A stretch of DNA of 64,000 bases from DATBVX01 sp963695985 (GCA_963695985.1 CAVOIC010000004.1:131004-195003); one strand, 5' to 3'. Counted from the stretch's first letter, positions 8,072-17,660 are shown. The notes: generated by a model not told the origin, from the letters alone. Numbers and translations: made by a program.

Positions 8072-9649
8072 ATGATCAAACGTGGGAAAAAACGCGCTCT
8101 CGGACTCGATGAGCCGTTGCGTCACCAGAACCACAAGAAGCCCGTCACGCGCCGCGATTTCCTGGCGCAGGGCTTCCTGACTGGCTCGGCGACCGTGATG
8201 GCGCCGAGCATTCTCGGCCTGCTGCTCAATCCGCGCATGGCGCGGGCACTGTCGCCGGACATCACCTTGCTCAAGGCGGCGTGCAACATCACCGCGGGGG
8301 CCGGCAAGATTCCTTTCATATGCTTCGATCTCGCGGGTGGTGCCAACATCGCCGGGTCGAATGTGCTTGTAGGGCAGCAGGGCGGACAGCTCGACCTGCT
8401 GTCCACGGCCGGCTATTCGAAACTCGGCTTGCCGGGCAACATGACGCCGGCCAGCTCAACGACCAATTTCGTGAACACGCAGTTCGGCCTGGCGTTCCAC
8501 AGCGACAGTGCGTTCCTGCGCGGCATGTTGACGCGCGCCTCGGCGACGACGATGGCGCGAGTGAATGGGGCGGTAATCCCGGCGCGGTCCGAAAACGACA
8601 CCGGCAACAACCCGCACAATCCGATGTACGGCATCGCCAAGGCTGGTGCCAAAGGCGAGTTGCTCACGCTCATCGGTTCGCAGAGCTCCGACTCGGGCGG
8701 TAACTCGATGGCGCCCGCAATGATGATCGATCTGACGGTGCGCCCGACCAAGATCGACCGCACGACCGATGCCAAGGGTCTGGTCGATACGGGCGAGCTC
8801 GCAAGCTTGCTTCCCCAGGCAGACACCGTTTCGGTCATGGAATCGATCGAGCGTATCAGCAAGATGAAGCTCGACAGGGTCAGTACCAAGCTCGACGCCC
8901 CGGCGTTGACCGGCCCGAACGACGATGCCGCGAAGCAGCTGGCCCAGTGCGGTTACGTGAAGACCGCCTACCTCGCGGAATCATTCGGCAGTCCGACTGC
9001 CGTCGATCCTTCAGCCGATCCGGATATCAAGGGCGGAGCCGGAATCTTCACCGACGCCGAGTACACCGGTGACCGCGAATTCGAAAAGACCGCCTCGGTC
9101 ATGAAGCTGGTGGTCGAAGGACGTGCTGGCGCGGGAACCATCTCGATGGGCGGCTTCGACTATCACACCGGAGATCGCTCGACTGGCGAGGGGCGTGACT
9201 TTCGTGCCGGCGTCTGCATGGGCGCGTGCCTGGAGTTCGCCGCGCGCCGTAACGTGCCGATCATGCTCTACGTATTCAGCGATGGCTCTTTGTCGAGCAA
9301 CGGCATGATCGACAGCTCAACCGGTGGACGCGGCAAGGGCGTATGGACTGGCGACAACCAGTCGACTGCGGCTTCGTTCTTCCTGGTTTTCGATCCAAAT
9401 GGTCGGCCCACCGCCACTCGGCAGCAGATCGGTTACTACCGCGCGAGCGGTGACGTGGAAACCGCATCCCATCCGGGCGCCAACGCGGTCAACTTGCTGG
9501 TCGAGACCGTGATCCTGAACTACATGGCGTTACACGGCGAACAGGGGAATTTCGCGAACCTGTTCCCGAACCATGGCCTCGGCAGTCCCGCGCTGCGCGA
9601 CAGCCTCACGGCATTCGGTCCGATCGTGAACGGCAAGATCGGCGCCTGA
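8072..9649 (+). CDS. Tat-exported DUF1501-like protein
   Basis: 525 residues, with GAGG before the ATG. The twin-arginine motif T-R27-R28-D-F-L followed by a hydrophobic helix indicates folded export by the Tat system, which usually implies a cofactor or metal. The mature N terminus (FICFDLAGGANIAGSN) and the later GGFDYHTGDRSTGEG and IMLYVFSDGSLSSNG segments resemble DUF1501, a family related to the alkaline-phosphatase/sulfatase fold. No reaction is established for the family. Its place directly after the DUF1588/1585-like and LamG-heme genes repeats the well-known DUF1501 plus heme-protein pairing. It could also be annotated simply as a twin-arginine signal protein; the DUF1501 link is by eye. 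Confidence 0.75.
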   Translation: MIKRGKKRALGLDEPLRHQNHKKPVTRRDFLAQGFLTGSATVMAPSILGLLLNPRMARALSPDITLLKAACNITAGAGKIPFICFDLAGGANIAGSNVLVGQQGGQLDLLSTAGYSKLGLPGNMTPASSTTNFVNTQFGLAFHSDSAFLRGMLTRASATTMARVNGAVIPARSENDTGNNPHNPMYGIAKAGAKGELLTLIGSQSSDSGGNSMAPAMMIDLTVRPTKIDRTTDAKGLVDTGELASLLPQADTVSVMESIERISKMKLDRVSTKLDAPALTGPNDDAAKQLAQCGYVKTAYLAESFGSPTAVDPSADPDIKGGAGIFTDAEYTGDREFEKTASVMKLVVEGRAGAGTISMGGFDYHTGDRSTGEGRDFRAGVCMGACLEFAARRNVPIMLYVFSDGSLSSNGMIDSSTGGRGKGVWTGDNQSTAASFFLVFDPNGRPTATRQQIGYYRASGDVETASHPGANAVNLLVETVILNYMALHGEQGNFANLFPNHGLGSPALRDSLTAFGPIVNGKIGA

Positions 9650-9681
9650 GTCGACCCCCAAGCTCGTCTTACACGTGCTGC

Positions 9682-9707
9682 GATGTGGCGCGCCCACGCG
9701 CCACATC
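9682..9707. terminator. Strong hairpin between heme module and motor module
   Basis: An 11-bp perfect stem (9682-9692 with 9697-9707) with loop CCCA lies 33 bp after the DUF1501-like stop codon. There is no T-tract, so it is either a Rho-type or partial terminator, or an mRNA-stabilising hairpin that sets different expression of the two halves of the locus. Confidence 0.45.
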
Positions 9708-9713
9708 CGGCAT

Positions 9714-9733
9714 CTGTCGCCAAGCGGCGACTG
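9714..9733. repeat. Imperfect palindrome of the CTGTCGCCA/GGCGAC type
   Basis: CTGTCGCCAAGCGGCGACTG; the core GTCGCC and GGCGAC pair across AAGC. It is close to the perfect palindrome at 39565-39584. A -10-like TATTAT about 25-30 bp downstream precedes the TlpA-like gene, so it could be an operator or a dispersed intergenic repeat. Confidence 0.35.
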
Positions 9734-9816
9734 CGGGAGTGTGCACGCAGTCGCGTATTATGTTCTCCCGGCGTGTAAGCTCCTGCACTCGCGTGCCGGA
9801 GGCTGGAATCAGCGAG

Positions 9817-10374
9817 ATGGTGCGGATGGATTCCTTTCGAATTTCACTTGGCGCACGTCCGACGCGGACGCTGCGCACGTGCCTGCGCACCGCCGCCGCG
9901 ATCCTTCTGGCAGGCTCTATCCTCGGCACCACTGCGGCGCGCGCCGACCTGGTTGACAGCACGGCTCCGGACTTCGTACTGAAGAGTCTCGGGGGCACGA
10001 ACCTGCGCCTGTCCGAGTATCTCGGCGAAGTGGTGATGCTGAATTTCTGGGCCAGCTGGTGCGGCTCATGTCGGCAGGAGATGCCAGAACTCGACCGTCT
10101 TTACGCCACTTATCGCAGCGCAGGTTTCATCGTGCTCGGCATCAATGTCGACGATGACGCCGCGCGTGCGGTGGACATCGCGCGGGCGCTCAACGTGAGC
10201 TATCCCGTGGTGCTCGATCCGCGTAAGAGCGTGGCACCCAAGTACCGGTTGGGTGAGCTGCCGATGAGCGTGCTCATCGATCGCTCGGGCATCGTGCGTT
10301 TTGTGCACAGCGACTACCAGGCGGGCAAGGAACAGCCCTACGTGGCGGAGTTGCGACGGCTACTGAACGAATAG
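9817..10374 (+). CDS. TlpA/ResA-like periplasmic thiol-disulfide oxidoreductase
   Basis: About 185 residues from the ATG at 9817 (9826 is equally possible; neither has a strong ribosome site). A signal sequence or N-terminal anchor (RTAAAILLAGSILG) leads into a thioredoxin fold with the active site W-C82-G-S-C85 and the cis-Pro segment LGELPMSVLIDRSG. TlpA/ResA/CcmG-type proteins reduce apocytochrome CxxCH cysteines or protein disulfides in the periplasm. Beside four proteins with CxxCH motifs, a role in keeping heme-site cysteines reduced, or in reshuffling disulfides of the HNCW modules, is a reasonable inference. The next gene starts 6 bp after the stop. Confidence 0.85.
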   Translation: MVRMDSFRISLGARPTRTLRTCLRTAAAILLAGSILGTTAARADLVDSTAPDFVLKSLGGTNLRLSEYLGEVVMLNFWASWCGSCRQEMPELDRLYATYRSAGFIVLGINVDDDAARAVDIARALNVSYPVVLDPRKSVAPKYRLGELPMSVLIDRSGIVRFVHSDYQAGKEQPYVAELRRLLNE

Positions 10375-10379
10375 ACGCC

Positions 10380-11063
10380 GTGCTGCAACAGATCGAATTC
10401 ATCATCGATGAGGTGGCGGAAGTGCGAGTGCGCAACGTCCTTGCAGGCCTGAGAAGGTGCACACAGCCGTGGCTGAATCCACTGTGGCGCGCGACCCTGG
10501 TCACGCTCCTGGTGCTGTCTGCGGGCGGCGCATCAGCCGGTGAGGCCACGCCGACTGCGAACGCAGCAGAGCAGACGCCGGCGCCAGTCGCACCGGAAAC
10601 GGGCGCGTCCAAGGACTTCAAGAGCCTCGACCAGGAAGTGCAATCACTGAAGACCGAAGTGGTCGAGCTCAACAAGGATCTGTTCGTGCTCGAGGAAGAG
10701 CTGCTGTTCCCGGCCAACACGCAGATCGCGGTGTTCGTCTCGCTCGATGTCGGCGACTTTTTCGCTGTCGACTCGGTGACGCTCAAGATCGATGACAATG
10801 AGATTGCCAATTACCTGTACACGCAGCGCGAGGCCGAAGCGCTGATGCGCGGCGGCGTGCATCGGGTGTACCTGGGCAACCTCAAGGTGGGCAAGCACGA
10901 GCTGGTGGCCTTTTTCACCGGCAAGGGCACGCACGAGCGCGACTACAAACGCGGCGCGACGCTCACGTTCGAGAAGGGCATCGGTGCCAAGTACCTCGAG
11001 CTCAAGATCAGTGACCGGGTGCGCAAGCTGCAGCCCGAGTTCATCGTGAAGGAGTGGGAGTAG
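10380..11063 (+). CDS. Exported coiled-coil protein of the motor operon
   Basis: 227 residues from a GTG. An internal hydrophobic segment (TLVTLLVLSAGGASA, about 40-54) is a signal peptide or anchor. It is followed by an Ala/Pro/Thr-rich linker, a heptad-patterned coiled coil (about 78-112) and a compact domain rich in beta strands (TQIAVFVSLDVGDFFAVDSV, HRVYLGNLKVGKHELVAFF). I do not recognise the family with certainty. It lies between the TlpA-like gene and the TPR genes at 3-5 bp spacing, so it belongs to the same transcription unit and probably to the same periplasmic complex. Confidence 0.75.
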   Translation: MLQQIEFIIDEVAEVRVRNVLAGLRRCTQPWLNPLWRATLVTLLVLSAGGASAGEATPTANAAEQTPAPVAPETGASKDFKSLDQEVQSLKTEVVELNKDLFVLEEELLFPANTQIAVFVSLDVGDFFAVDSVTLKIDDNEIANYLYTQREAEALMRGGVHRVYLGNLKVGKHELVAFFTGKGTHERDYKRGATLTFEKGIGAKYLELKISDRVRKLQPEFIVKEWE

Positions 11064-11066
11064 GGC

Positions 11067-12986
11067 GTGCGCTTGCGGCCCGCAACGATTGCGGCGCTCG
11101 CCATCTGCGCGCTCTCCCAGCGCGCGGGCGCCGCCGAAGAGCCTGCCGCGGCGCCCCAGGCGGCTGCGCCTGCTTCTGCCCCTGCCGCACCCAGTGGCAC
11201 GCTGGCGCCCACGAAGATCAAGGATCTGTATTACGGCGACGTTCTTTTTTATTTCTACCAGGACGACTACTTCGGTGCCCTGACGCGGCTGCGGGCGGCG
11301 CAGGAGAAAGGCCGCGTGTCACATCACGCGGACGAGGCGGAACTGCTGCTCGGTGGCCTGTACCTGTCCTACGGCGAGCACCTGGAGGCGGGGAAGATCT
11401 TCGAGCGGCTGCTGGCGCGCAACGTATCGCCTTCCGTAGCCAATCGCGCCTGGTTTTACCTCGGCAAGGTCTGGTACCAGCGCAGCTACTGGGCTCAGGC
11501 TGAAGGGGCTCTGCGCAAGATCCAGGGCGAGCTACCGCCGCGGCTGGAAGCCGAGAAGCGCAATCTGCTGGCGCAGGTGCTGATCCAGCAGAGCCGCTAT
11601 GACGATGCCATCGCCGAGCTCAACGGCTGGCGCGGTCCGCCGGACTGGACCGCTTATGCGCAGTTCAATCTGGGCGTCGCCCTGGTCCGCAAGGGGCGTA
11701 TGAACGATGCTGCGACGATGCTCGACGGCGTCGGCCGCATGCAGACGAGCGACGAGGAGCTGCTGGCACTACGCGACAAGGCCAACTTGGCGCTGGGGTA
11801 TGCCTATCTCCAGGCGGATCGGCCTCAGGAGGCGAAACCCGTACTGCAGCGCGTGCGGCTGCAGGGCGTGCAGTCGAACAAGGCGTTGCTTGCAGTCGGC
11901 TGGGCGGACTCAGCCGAGCAGAACTATCGCGAGGCGCTGGTGCCGTGGATGGAGCTGCACGGGCGCAACCTCCTCGATGCCGCGGTCCAGGAATCCTATC
12001 TCGCCGTACCGTACGCGTTTGCGAAACTCAATGCCAACGCGCAGGCGGCCGATTACTACAACACGGCGATCCGCTCGTATCTGGATGAATCGAACCGCAT
12101 CGACCAATCGATCGATGCGATCCGCAGCGGCAAACTGCTCGACACCCTAGTCACCCACGATCGTGAGGGCCGCCACGGCTGGTTCTGGCAGCTCGAGAAC
12201 CTGCCGCAGGCGCCCGAGTCGCGCTACCTGTACCAGCTGCTGGCAGGCAACGAGTTCCAGGAGGGGTTGAAGAATTATCGCGACCTGACCTTCATGCAGC
12301 GCAATCTGGCAGAGTGGTCGCGCAGCCTCGTGGCGTTCGGCGACATGGTCGATACGCGTCAGGCGGCCTACGAGCAGCGCCTGCCGAAGATCGACGCCAG
12401 CCTGTCGGGTGTCGATCCTAAGGACCTGCAGCGCAAGCGCGTGGAGCTCGAGTCGCGTCTTGGCGAGGCGGAGCACTCGGGTGACGTGGTCGCGCTCGGT
12501 ACGGCCCATGAGCAGGAGATGTGGTCCCGCATCAGCAGCCTCGAGGATGCGCTGGCTGCGCAACCCGAGGATCGTTCGCTCGATGAGACGCGCGACAAGG
12601 TGCGCCTGCTCAAGGGCGTGCTCGCTTGGCAGCTCAACGAGAGCTACAAAGCACGCATCTGGACGACGCGGCGCAGCCTCAAGGAGCTCGATCTCGCGCT
12701 GCGCGAAATGGAGAAGCGCTGGCTGCGGGTGCAGCAGGCGCGCGACAGCTTCCCGAATGACACGGCGGGATTCGCGACGCGCGTCGCTGCGCTCAAGCCG
12801 CGCATCGATGCGCTCAACACGCGCCTGGCAACCGCCGGCCGGGCGCAGGGCGAATACCTGGCGGGCATCGCGATCCGCGAGCTCGAGGCGCAGAAGGAGC
12901 GCCTCGCGGCCTACCAGGTCCAGGCACGATTTGCACTAGCGACCATCTACGATCGCGCGGCTGCAAGTGCCGGGAGCACGCCGTGA
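11067..12986 (+). CDS. Large periplasmic TPR protein 1
   Basis: 639 residues from a GTG with a signal peptide (to about residue 22) and an Ala/Pro-rich linker. Helical TPR-like repeats fill residues about 50-340 (such as DEAELLLGGLYLSYGEHLEAG and NRAWFYLGKVWYQRSYWAQA). The second half is a long charged coiled coil (about 430-620). Such proteins act as periplasmic scaffolds. It starts 3 bp after the previous stop and overlaps the next gene by 4 bp. In the Myxococcus Agl-Glt machine several components (for example AglT/GltE) are TPR proteins; equivalence is a hypothesis. Confidence 0.82.
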   Translation: MRLRPATIAALAICALSQRAGAAEEPAAAPQAAAPASAPAAPSGTLAPTKIKDLYYGDVLFYFYQDDYFGALTRLRAAQEKGRVSHHADEAELLLGGLYLSYGEHLEAGKIFERLLARNVSPSVANRAWFYLGKVWYQRSYWAQAEGALRKIQGELPPRLEAEKRNLLAQVLIQQSRYDDAIAELNGWRGPPDWTAYAQFNLGVALVRKGRMNDAATMLDGVGRMQTSDEELLALRDKANLALGYAYLQADRPQEAKPVLQRVRLQGVQSNKALLAVGWADSAEQNYREALVPWMELHGRNLLDAAVQESYLAVPYAFAKLNANAQAADYYNTAIRSYLDESNRIDQSIDAIRSGKLLDTLVTHDREGRHGWFWQLENLPQAPESRYLYQLLAGNEFQEGLKNYRDLTFMQRNLAEWSRSLVAFGDMVDTRQAAYEQRLPKIDASLSGVDPKDLQRKRVELESRLGEAEHSGDVVALGTAHEQEMWSRISSLEDALAAQPEDRSLDETRDKVRLLKGVLAWQLNESYKARIWTTRRSLKELDLALREMEKRWLRVQQARDSFPNDTAGFATRVAALKPRIDALNTRLATAGRAQGEYLAGIAIRELEAQKERLAAYQVQARFALATIYDRAAASAGSTP

Positions 12987-15811
12987 AACTGTGTGCTGCA
13001 CTGCTGATCGGCTCGGCTGCACTCGGCGCCGCCGTGCCCGGCTGGTGCGGCAAGCCGAAGAACGCGCAACCCACGGTCGGTGATCTCGCTGGGCGGCAGG
13101 TGGAGGTGCATACCGACAAGCCGGTCGATGCGGGTGCGAGCCGCGCGATGGAGAACTATCGCGAGTTTCTCAATCTCAAGTCCAACGATCCGGCGTTGCG
13201 CGCCGAGGCGATGCGCCGGCTCGGTGACCTGAATCTCGAGGCGAGCGAGATCGAGCGCGGCGAGCGGGAGCAGAACGCGACCGATGCGTTGCAGTCGGGT
13301 GAGGCGATCAAGCTCTATACGACCCTGCTCGAGTCTTATCCGGATTACCGGCAGAGCGATGGTGTGCTGTATCAGCTGGCGCGCGCCTACGAGAGCAACG
13401 GGCAGCCCGAGCAGGCGCTCGCTGCGCTCGACCGGCTGGTGAGCAGGTTCGGCTCGAGTCCGCTGATCGACGAGGCGCAGTTCCGTCGCGGCGAGATCCT
13501 GTTCAGCGCCAAGCGCTATCCCGAAGCCGAGCTCGCCTACGCGCAAGTCATGCGCCACGGCCCGCAATCGACCTTCTACGAGCAGAGCCTGTACAAGCAC
13601 GGCTGGTCGCTGTTCAAGCTAGCGCGCAGCGAGGAGAGTCTCGAATCGTTCGGACAGCTCCTGGATCGCAAGCTCGTCGATCCGAAGGATCCGCACAAGG
13701 TAGTGGACGTGCAGACCTTGTCACGTCCCGAGCGCGAGCTGCTCGATGACACGTTCCGCGTCGCGAGCATCACCTTCTCGTACCTCGACGGGGCTGCATC
13801 GATCGACCAGTTCGTAGCCAAGCGCAACAACCCGCCGTATTCGTATCTGCTGTATTCGGCGCTCGGCGATCTGTATATCACCAAGGAGCGCTATCAGGAC
13901 GCCGCACAGACTTACGAGGCTTTCGTCAAGCGCGATCCCATCGATCCGAATGCGCCACTCCTGCAGGTGCGCGCCATCGAGGCGTACCGCAAGGGTGGAT
14001 TCGCTTCGCTGGTGCTGTCCGGCAAGGAGCAGTTCCTCGAGCGCTACGGGTTTGGCTCGCCGTTCTGGGCCGGGCGGGAGCGGGCGCAATTTCCGGCGGT
14101 GGTCGCGGAGCTCAAGAGCAGCGTGAAGGAGCTTGCGCAGTATCACCACTCCGAGGCGCAGAAGACCAAGAAGCAGTCCGAATACATCCTGGCAGCGCGC
14201 TGGTATCGCAGCTACCTCGACTGGTTCCCGAACGAGCCGGAATCCGCGGACAGCAACTTCCTGCTGGCAGAAGTACTGTTCGAAGCGCACCAGTATCGTG
14301 ACGCCACCAAGGAGTACGAGCGCACCGCGTACGCGTATCCCTTCAATGCCCGCTCGGCCGAAGCGGCTTACGCGGCGCTGCTGAGCTACGACGCGTACGA
14401 AAAGCAGCTCACCGATCCCTCGCAGGCGACGGAGAAGCAGGCGTGGCACGCCGCCGGCGTCGAGAGCGGGCTCAAGTTCGCGACTACCTATCCGCAGCAC
14501 AAGGAAGCGGCGAACGTGCTGACGCGCACGGCGCGCGAGCTGTTCGAGATCAAGGATCTGGATCGGGCGGTCGATACCGCGCAGCGCGTGCTCGCTCTGC
14601 AGCCGCCGGTCGACGCGACCAAGCAGCGCACGGCGCTCACTGTGATCGCTCACTCGCGCTTCGATCAGCAGCGTTACGCCGAAGCCGAGGCGGCCTACAC
14701 GCAGCTGCGCGCCGTCATTCCGCCGGGTGACAAGGAGCAGAAGGAGATCACCGAGAAGCTCGCCGCCGCGGTGTACAAGCAGGCCGAAGCCAAGAAGGCG
14801 GCCGGCAATTCCGCAGGCGCAGTGGATGACTTCCTACGCGTGGCTCAGGTCGCGCCCGACTCGAGCATCCGTCGCAATGCCGAATACGATGCCGCCGCGG
14901 CTCTCGTGAACATGAAGGATTGGCCGCGGGCGATCGGTGTGTTGGAGGCGTTCCGGCGCGATCATCCGCAGGATCCGCTGATCGCAGAGGCGACGCGCAG
15001 TCTCGCCGTCGCGTACACGGAAACCGGACAGTCGGCGCGCGCGGCCGCCGAATTCGAGCGCATCGCCGATACGCCGACCGAGAGCGCCGAGCTGCGCCGT
15101 GAAGCGCTGTCGCGTGCCGCGGACCTTTACCAGAAGTCAAACGATCGCTCTGGCGTGGTGCGCAGCTACACCAAGCTCGTGGAGCGCTTCCCGGCGCCGC
15201 TCGATCCGGCCATGGAAGCGCGCCAGCGTCTGGCCGACTTGGCCGCCGAATCGCACGACATCAAGGAGCGCGATCGCTGGCTACAGAACATCATCGATGC
15301 GGACCGCGCTGCTGGCGCTGCGCGCACGGAACGCAGCAAGTATCTCGCCGCCAAGGCCACCCTCGTATTCGCCGAGCCGGCTGGCGCGGCATTTGCGCTC
15401 CTGAAACTCAGCGCGCCGCTCAAGAAGAGCCTCGCGCTCAAGAGAGACGCGATGGAGCGCGCTCTTAATGGCTACGGACGCGCCGCGCAATATGGAGTCG
15501 CCGAGGTGACAACGGCGGCGACCTATCAGATGGCGGAGCTCTACCGCACGCTCGCCAAGGACTTGATGGAGTCGGAACGACCGAAGAACCTCAACGCGGA
15601 TGAGCTCGAGCAATACAACGTGCTGCTCGAGGAACAGGCCTTTCCCTTCGAGGAGAAGGCCATCTCCATTCACGAAGCCAATGTCGCGCGCGCGAGTGAG
15701 GGCGTGTACGACGAATCGGTTCGCAAGAGTTTCGAGGCGCTGGCCAAGCTGAAGCCGGCACGGTATGCCAAGGCGGAAGTTAGTGCAGAATTCGTCAAAG
15801 AATTGCGCTGA
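12983..15811 (+). CDS. Large periplasmic TPR protein 2
   Basis: 942 residues from a GTG that overlaps the previous stop (GTGA). It has a signal peptide (AALLIGSAALGAAVPGWCG) followed by TPR repeats over nearly the whole length (YQLARAYESNGQPEQALAAL, RGEILFSAKRYPEAELAYAQ, ARWYRSYLDWFPNEPESAD, AYTETGQSARAAAEFERIAD). The size and repeat density are those of a scaffold that spans part of the periplasm. It overlaps the downstream lipoprotein gene by 47 bp if that gene uses its ATG. No catalytic motif is visible. Confidence 0.85.
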   Translation: MKLCAALLIGSAALGAAVPGWCGKPKNAQPTVGDLAGRQVEVHTDKPVDAGASRAMENYREFLNLKSNDPALRAEAMRRLGDLNLEASEIERGEREQNATDALQSGEAIKLYTTLLESYPDYRQSDGVLYQLARAYESNGQPEQALAALDRLVSRFGSSPLIDEAQFRRGEILFSAKRYPEAELAYAQVMRHGPQSTFYEQSLYKHGWSLFKLARSEESLESFGQLLDRKLVDPKDPHKVVDVQTLSRPERELLDDTFRVASITFSYLDGAASIDQFVAKRNNPPYSYLLYSALGDLYITKERYQDAAQTYEAFVKRDPIDPNAPLLQVRAIEAYRKGGFASLVLSGKEQFLERYGFGSPFWAGRERAQFPAVVAELKSSVKELAQYHHSEAQKTKKQSEYILAARWYRSYLDWFPNEPESADSNFLLAEVLFEAHQYRDATKEYERTAYAYPFNARSAEAAYAALLSYDAYEKQLTDPSQATEKQAWHAAGVESGLKFATTYPQHKEAANVLTRTARELFEIKDLDRAVDTAQRVLALQPPVDATKQRTALTVIAHSRFDQQRYAEAEAAYTQLRAVIPPGDKEQKEITEKLAAAVYKQAEAKKAAGNSAGAVDDFLRVAQVAPDSSIRRNAEYDAAAALVNMKDWPRAIGVLEAFRRDHPQDPLIAEATRSLAVAYTETGQSARAAAEFERIADTPTESAELRREALSRAADLYQKSNDRSGVVRSYTKLVERFPAPLDPAMEARQRLADLAAESHDIKERDRWLQNIIDADRAAGAARTERSKYLAAKATLVFAEPAGAAFALLKLSAPLKKSLALKRDAMERALNGYGRAAQYGVAEVTTAATYQMAELYRTLAKDLMESERPKNLNADELEQYNVLLEEQAFPFEEKAISIHEANVARASEGVYDESVRKSFEALAKLKPARYAKAEVSAEFVKELR

Positions 15812-16439
15812 AGCGCTGGGCCTGGGGCTCGCGCTCCTGATCGCCGGCTGCGCGAGCACGCCGTCGCCGGCACCCGAGTCTGCGCCCGCTGCCGCGGGCG
15901 CAGCTGCGGTCCCGGCCGAGCCGCCGATACCCGAGCGCGCCAGCCAGGAGTTTGCGCAGGCCGTGGCATTGCTGCAGGCCGGCAAGCTCACTGACGCCGA
16001 GCTCGAGCTCAAGCAACTGACGCTGGCCTATCCCGAGTATCCGGGTCCGTATATCAACCTGGGCGTGCTCTACGAACGCGCCGGACGGTACCCGGAGGCG
16101 GAGCAGACGCTGCGTGAGGCGACCCAGAAGGGCATGCCAAGCGCTGTGGCGTACACCGAGCTGGGTATCGTTTATCGCCAGCTGGGCCGGTTCAAGGAAG
16201 CGGAGAGCGCCTATGGTGAGGCGTTGAAGATCGACCCGAACTACGCGCCCGCTCACTTGAACCTTGGAGTGCTGTGCGATCTGTATCTGCAACAGCCGCA
16301 GCGAGCACTCGAGGCGTTCGAGCGCTACATGGAGCTGTCGGGGAACAGCGACAAACGTGTTGCGACCTGGATCGTGGAACTCAAGGGGCGCGTCGGCTCC
16401 AATCCCCAACCGCAGACTGCCGAGGCTTCATCACCATGA
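15765..16439 (+). CDS. TPR lipoprotein
   Basis: 224 residues from the ATG inside the end of the previous gene; a GTG at 15783 is an alternative that keeps the lipobox. The signal ends in L-I-A-G-C (lipoprotein). Three to four TPR units follow (PGPYINLGVLYERAGRYPEA, AYTELGIVYRQLGRFKEAES, APAHLNLGVLCDLYLQQPQR), similar to PilF-type pilotins. It would sit in the outer or inner membrane facing the periplasm and assist assembly of the complex. The stop overlaps the next ATG (ATGA). Confidence 0.82.
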   Translation: MPRRKLVQNSSKNCAEALGLGLALLIAGCASTPSPAPESAPAAAGAAAVPAEPPIPERASQEFAQAVALLQAGKLTDAELELKQLTLAYPEYPGPYINLGVLYERAGRYPEAEQTLREATQKGMPSAVAYTELGIVYRQLGRFKEAESAYGEALKIDPNYAPAHLNLGVLCDLYLQQPQRALEAFERYMELSGNSDKRVATWIVELKGRVGSNPQPQTAEASSP

Positions 16440-16945
16440 CCGGCGTACGTAGCGCATTTCTCGCGGGCTCCTTGTTGTCCGCGTTTGCCGTCGCGGCGCA
16501 GACCGTGCCGCCGGCCGAGCGCGAATCTGCTATGCCGCAGGCCGAGACCAGCGCACCTGCGCCGGCGGTACCAGCGCCCGACGCCGGCGCATCACCGGCG
16601 GCCGAAGCGCCGATCGCCACACCCCCCGCCTTGGCCGCGCCCGCGGATGCGAAACCTGCGGCGGCGCGTAGCTCGCAATTCAAGACCGTCGACCGCATCG
16701 AGCTGGAGGGCTCCGCGATCACCGGCAACCGCGAATTGCCGAAAGTGCTTTACATCGTGCCGTGGAAGAAATCCGATCTGGGCGATCTCGTGGGTCGCCC
16801 AGCCAACAGTCTGATCGATGAAGTTCTGGCGCCGGTGGACCGCGACGTGTTCAAGCGTCAGATCGAATACTTTGCCACGCTCAATTCCGAGGCCGCAGCC
16901 GCGCCGCAAGCAGCGCCGCAGTCGAACGCGGCCCCACCGCATTGA
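16436..16945 (+). CDS. Secreted Pro/Ala-rich protein with a short conserved core
   Basis: 169 residues starting at the ATG that overlaps the previous stop codon. Signal peptide to about residue 22, then about 55 residues of Pro/Ala-rich linker. A compact core follows (about 78-145: RIELEGSAITGNRELPKVLY, IVPWKKSDLGDLVGRP, PVDRDVFKRQIEYF). The tail is again low complexity. I do not recognise the family. Its place just before the ExbB-type gene suggests that it links the TPR scaffold to the motor. Confidence 0.75.
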   Translation: MTGVRSAFLAGSLLSAFAVAAQTVPPAERESAMPQAETSAPAPAVPAPDAGASPAAEAPIATPPALAAPADAKPAAARSSQFKTVDRIELEGSAITGNRELPKVLYIVPWKKSDLGDLVGRPANSLIDEVLAPVDRDVFKRQIEYFATLNSEAAAAPQAAPQSNAAPPH

Positions 16946-16978
16946 GCTTCACAGCCGGTTTTTGAGGAGGAGACCCGT

Positions 16979-17632
16979 ATGGACATCTATGCCCACTTGG
17001 TCCGCTTCTTTCAGGGAGGCGGCCTGTTCATGCTTCCGATCGCAATCGTCGCCGCCCTGGGATTGGCGATCGCGCTCGAGCGCTACATCTACCTGTCGAT
17101 CGTGAGCCTGCGCAACCGCAGTCTCTGGAACGACCTCACGCCGTTGCTGGCACAGGGCGACTTCAAGCGCGCCGTGTCGATGACGTCGAAGTCGGACGCT
17201 GCGATCGGCACCATCCTCAACTATGGCCTCTCGCGCATTCAGTCGGCGCGTCGTCGCGACGACATCGAGAAGGCGATGGAGGAGAGCCTGATGGAGATCG
17301 TGCCGCGGCTCGAGAAACGCACGCATTACCTCGGCACCTTCGCCAACATGGCGACGCTCCTCGGGCTGCTCGGCACCGTCATCGGCCTGATCAGCGCCTT
17401 CGCCGCGGTCGCGACCGTGAATCCGGCCGAGAAGGCCAACCTGCTCTCGGCCAGTATCTCGGTGGCGATGAACTGCACTGCGTTCGGTCTGATGGTGGCT
17501 GTGCCGCTGGTGCTGATCCATGCGGTGCTGCAGACCAAGACGACAGAGCTGGTGGACAGCCTGGAAATGGCTTCGGTGAAGTTTCTGAACAGCATTACCG
17601 AGCGGCGTGGCGATCTCGCGCCAGCCACCTGA
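16979..17632 (+). CDS. MotA/TolQ/ExbB-type proton channel (AglR-like)
   Basis: 217 residues with a strong ribosome site (GAGGAGG). Three membrane segments: about 17-38 (GLFMLPIAIVAALGLAIALE), about 120-145 (LGTFANMATLLGLLGTVIGL) and about 155-185. The LLGTVIGLISAF motif and the final LVDSLEMASVKFLN segment are typical of ExbB/TolQ. The family forms the pentameric channel that couples proton flow to work on the envelope. It is followed by two ExbD/TolR genes and a TonB-like gene, the same 1 + 2 order as Myxococcus aglR-aglQ-aglS. Confidence 0.95.
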   Translation: MDIYAHLVRFFQGGGLFMLPIAIVAALGLAIALERYIYLSIVSLRNRSLWNDLTPLLAQGDFKRAVSMTSKSDAAIGTILNYGLSRIQSARRRDDIEKAMEESLMEIVPRLEKRTHYLGTFANMATLLGLLGTVIGLISAFAAVATVNPAEKANLLSASISVAMNCTAFGLMVAVPLVLIHAVLQTKTTELVDSLEMASVKFLNSITERRGDLAPAT

Positions 17633-17660
17633 GCACTCTGACCTCTAAAGGCATCCAGCC

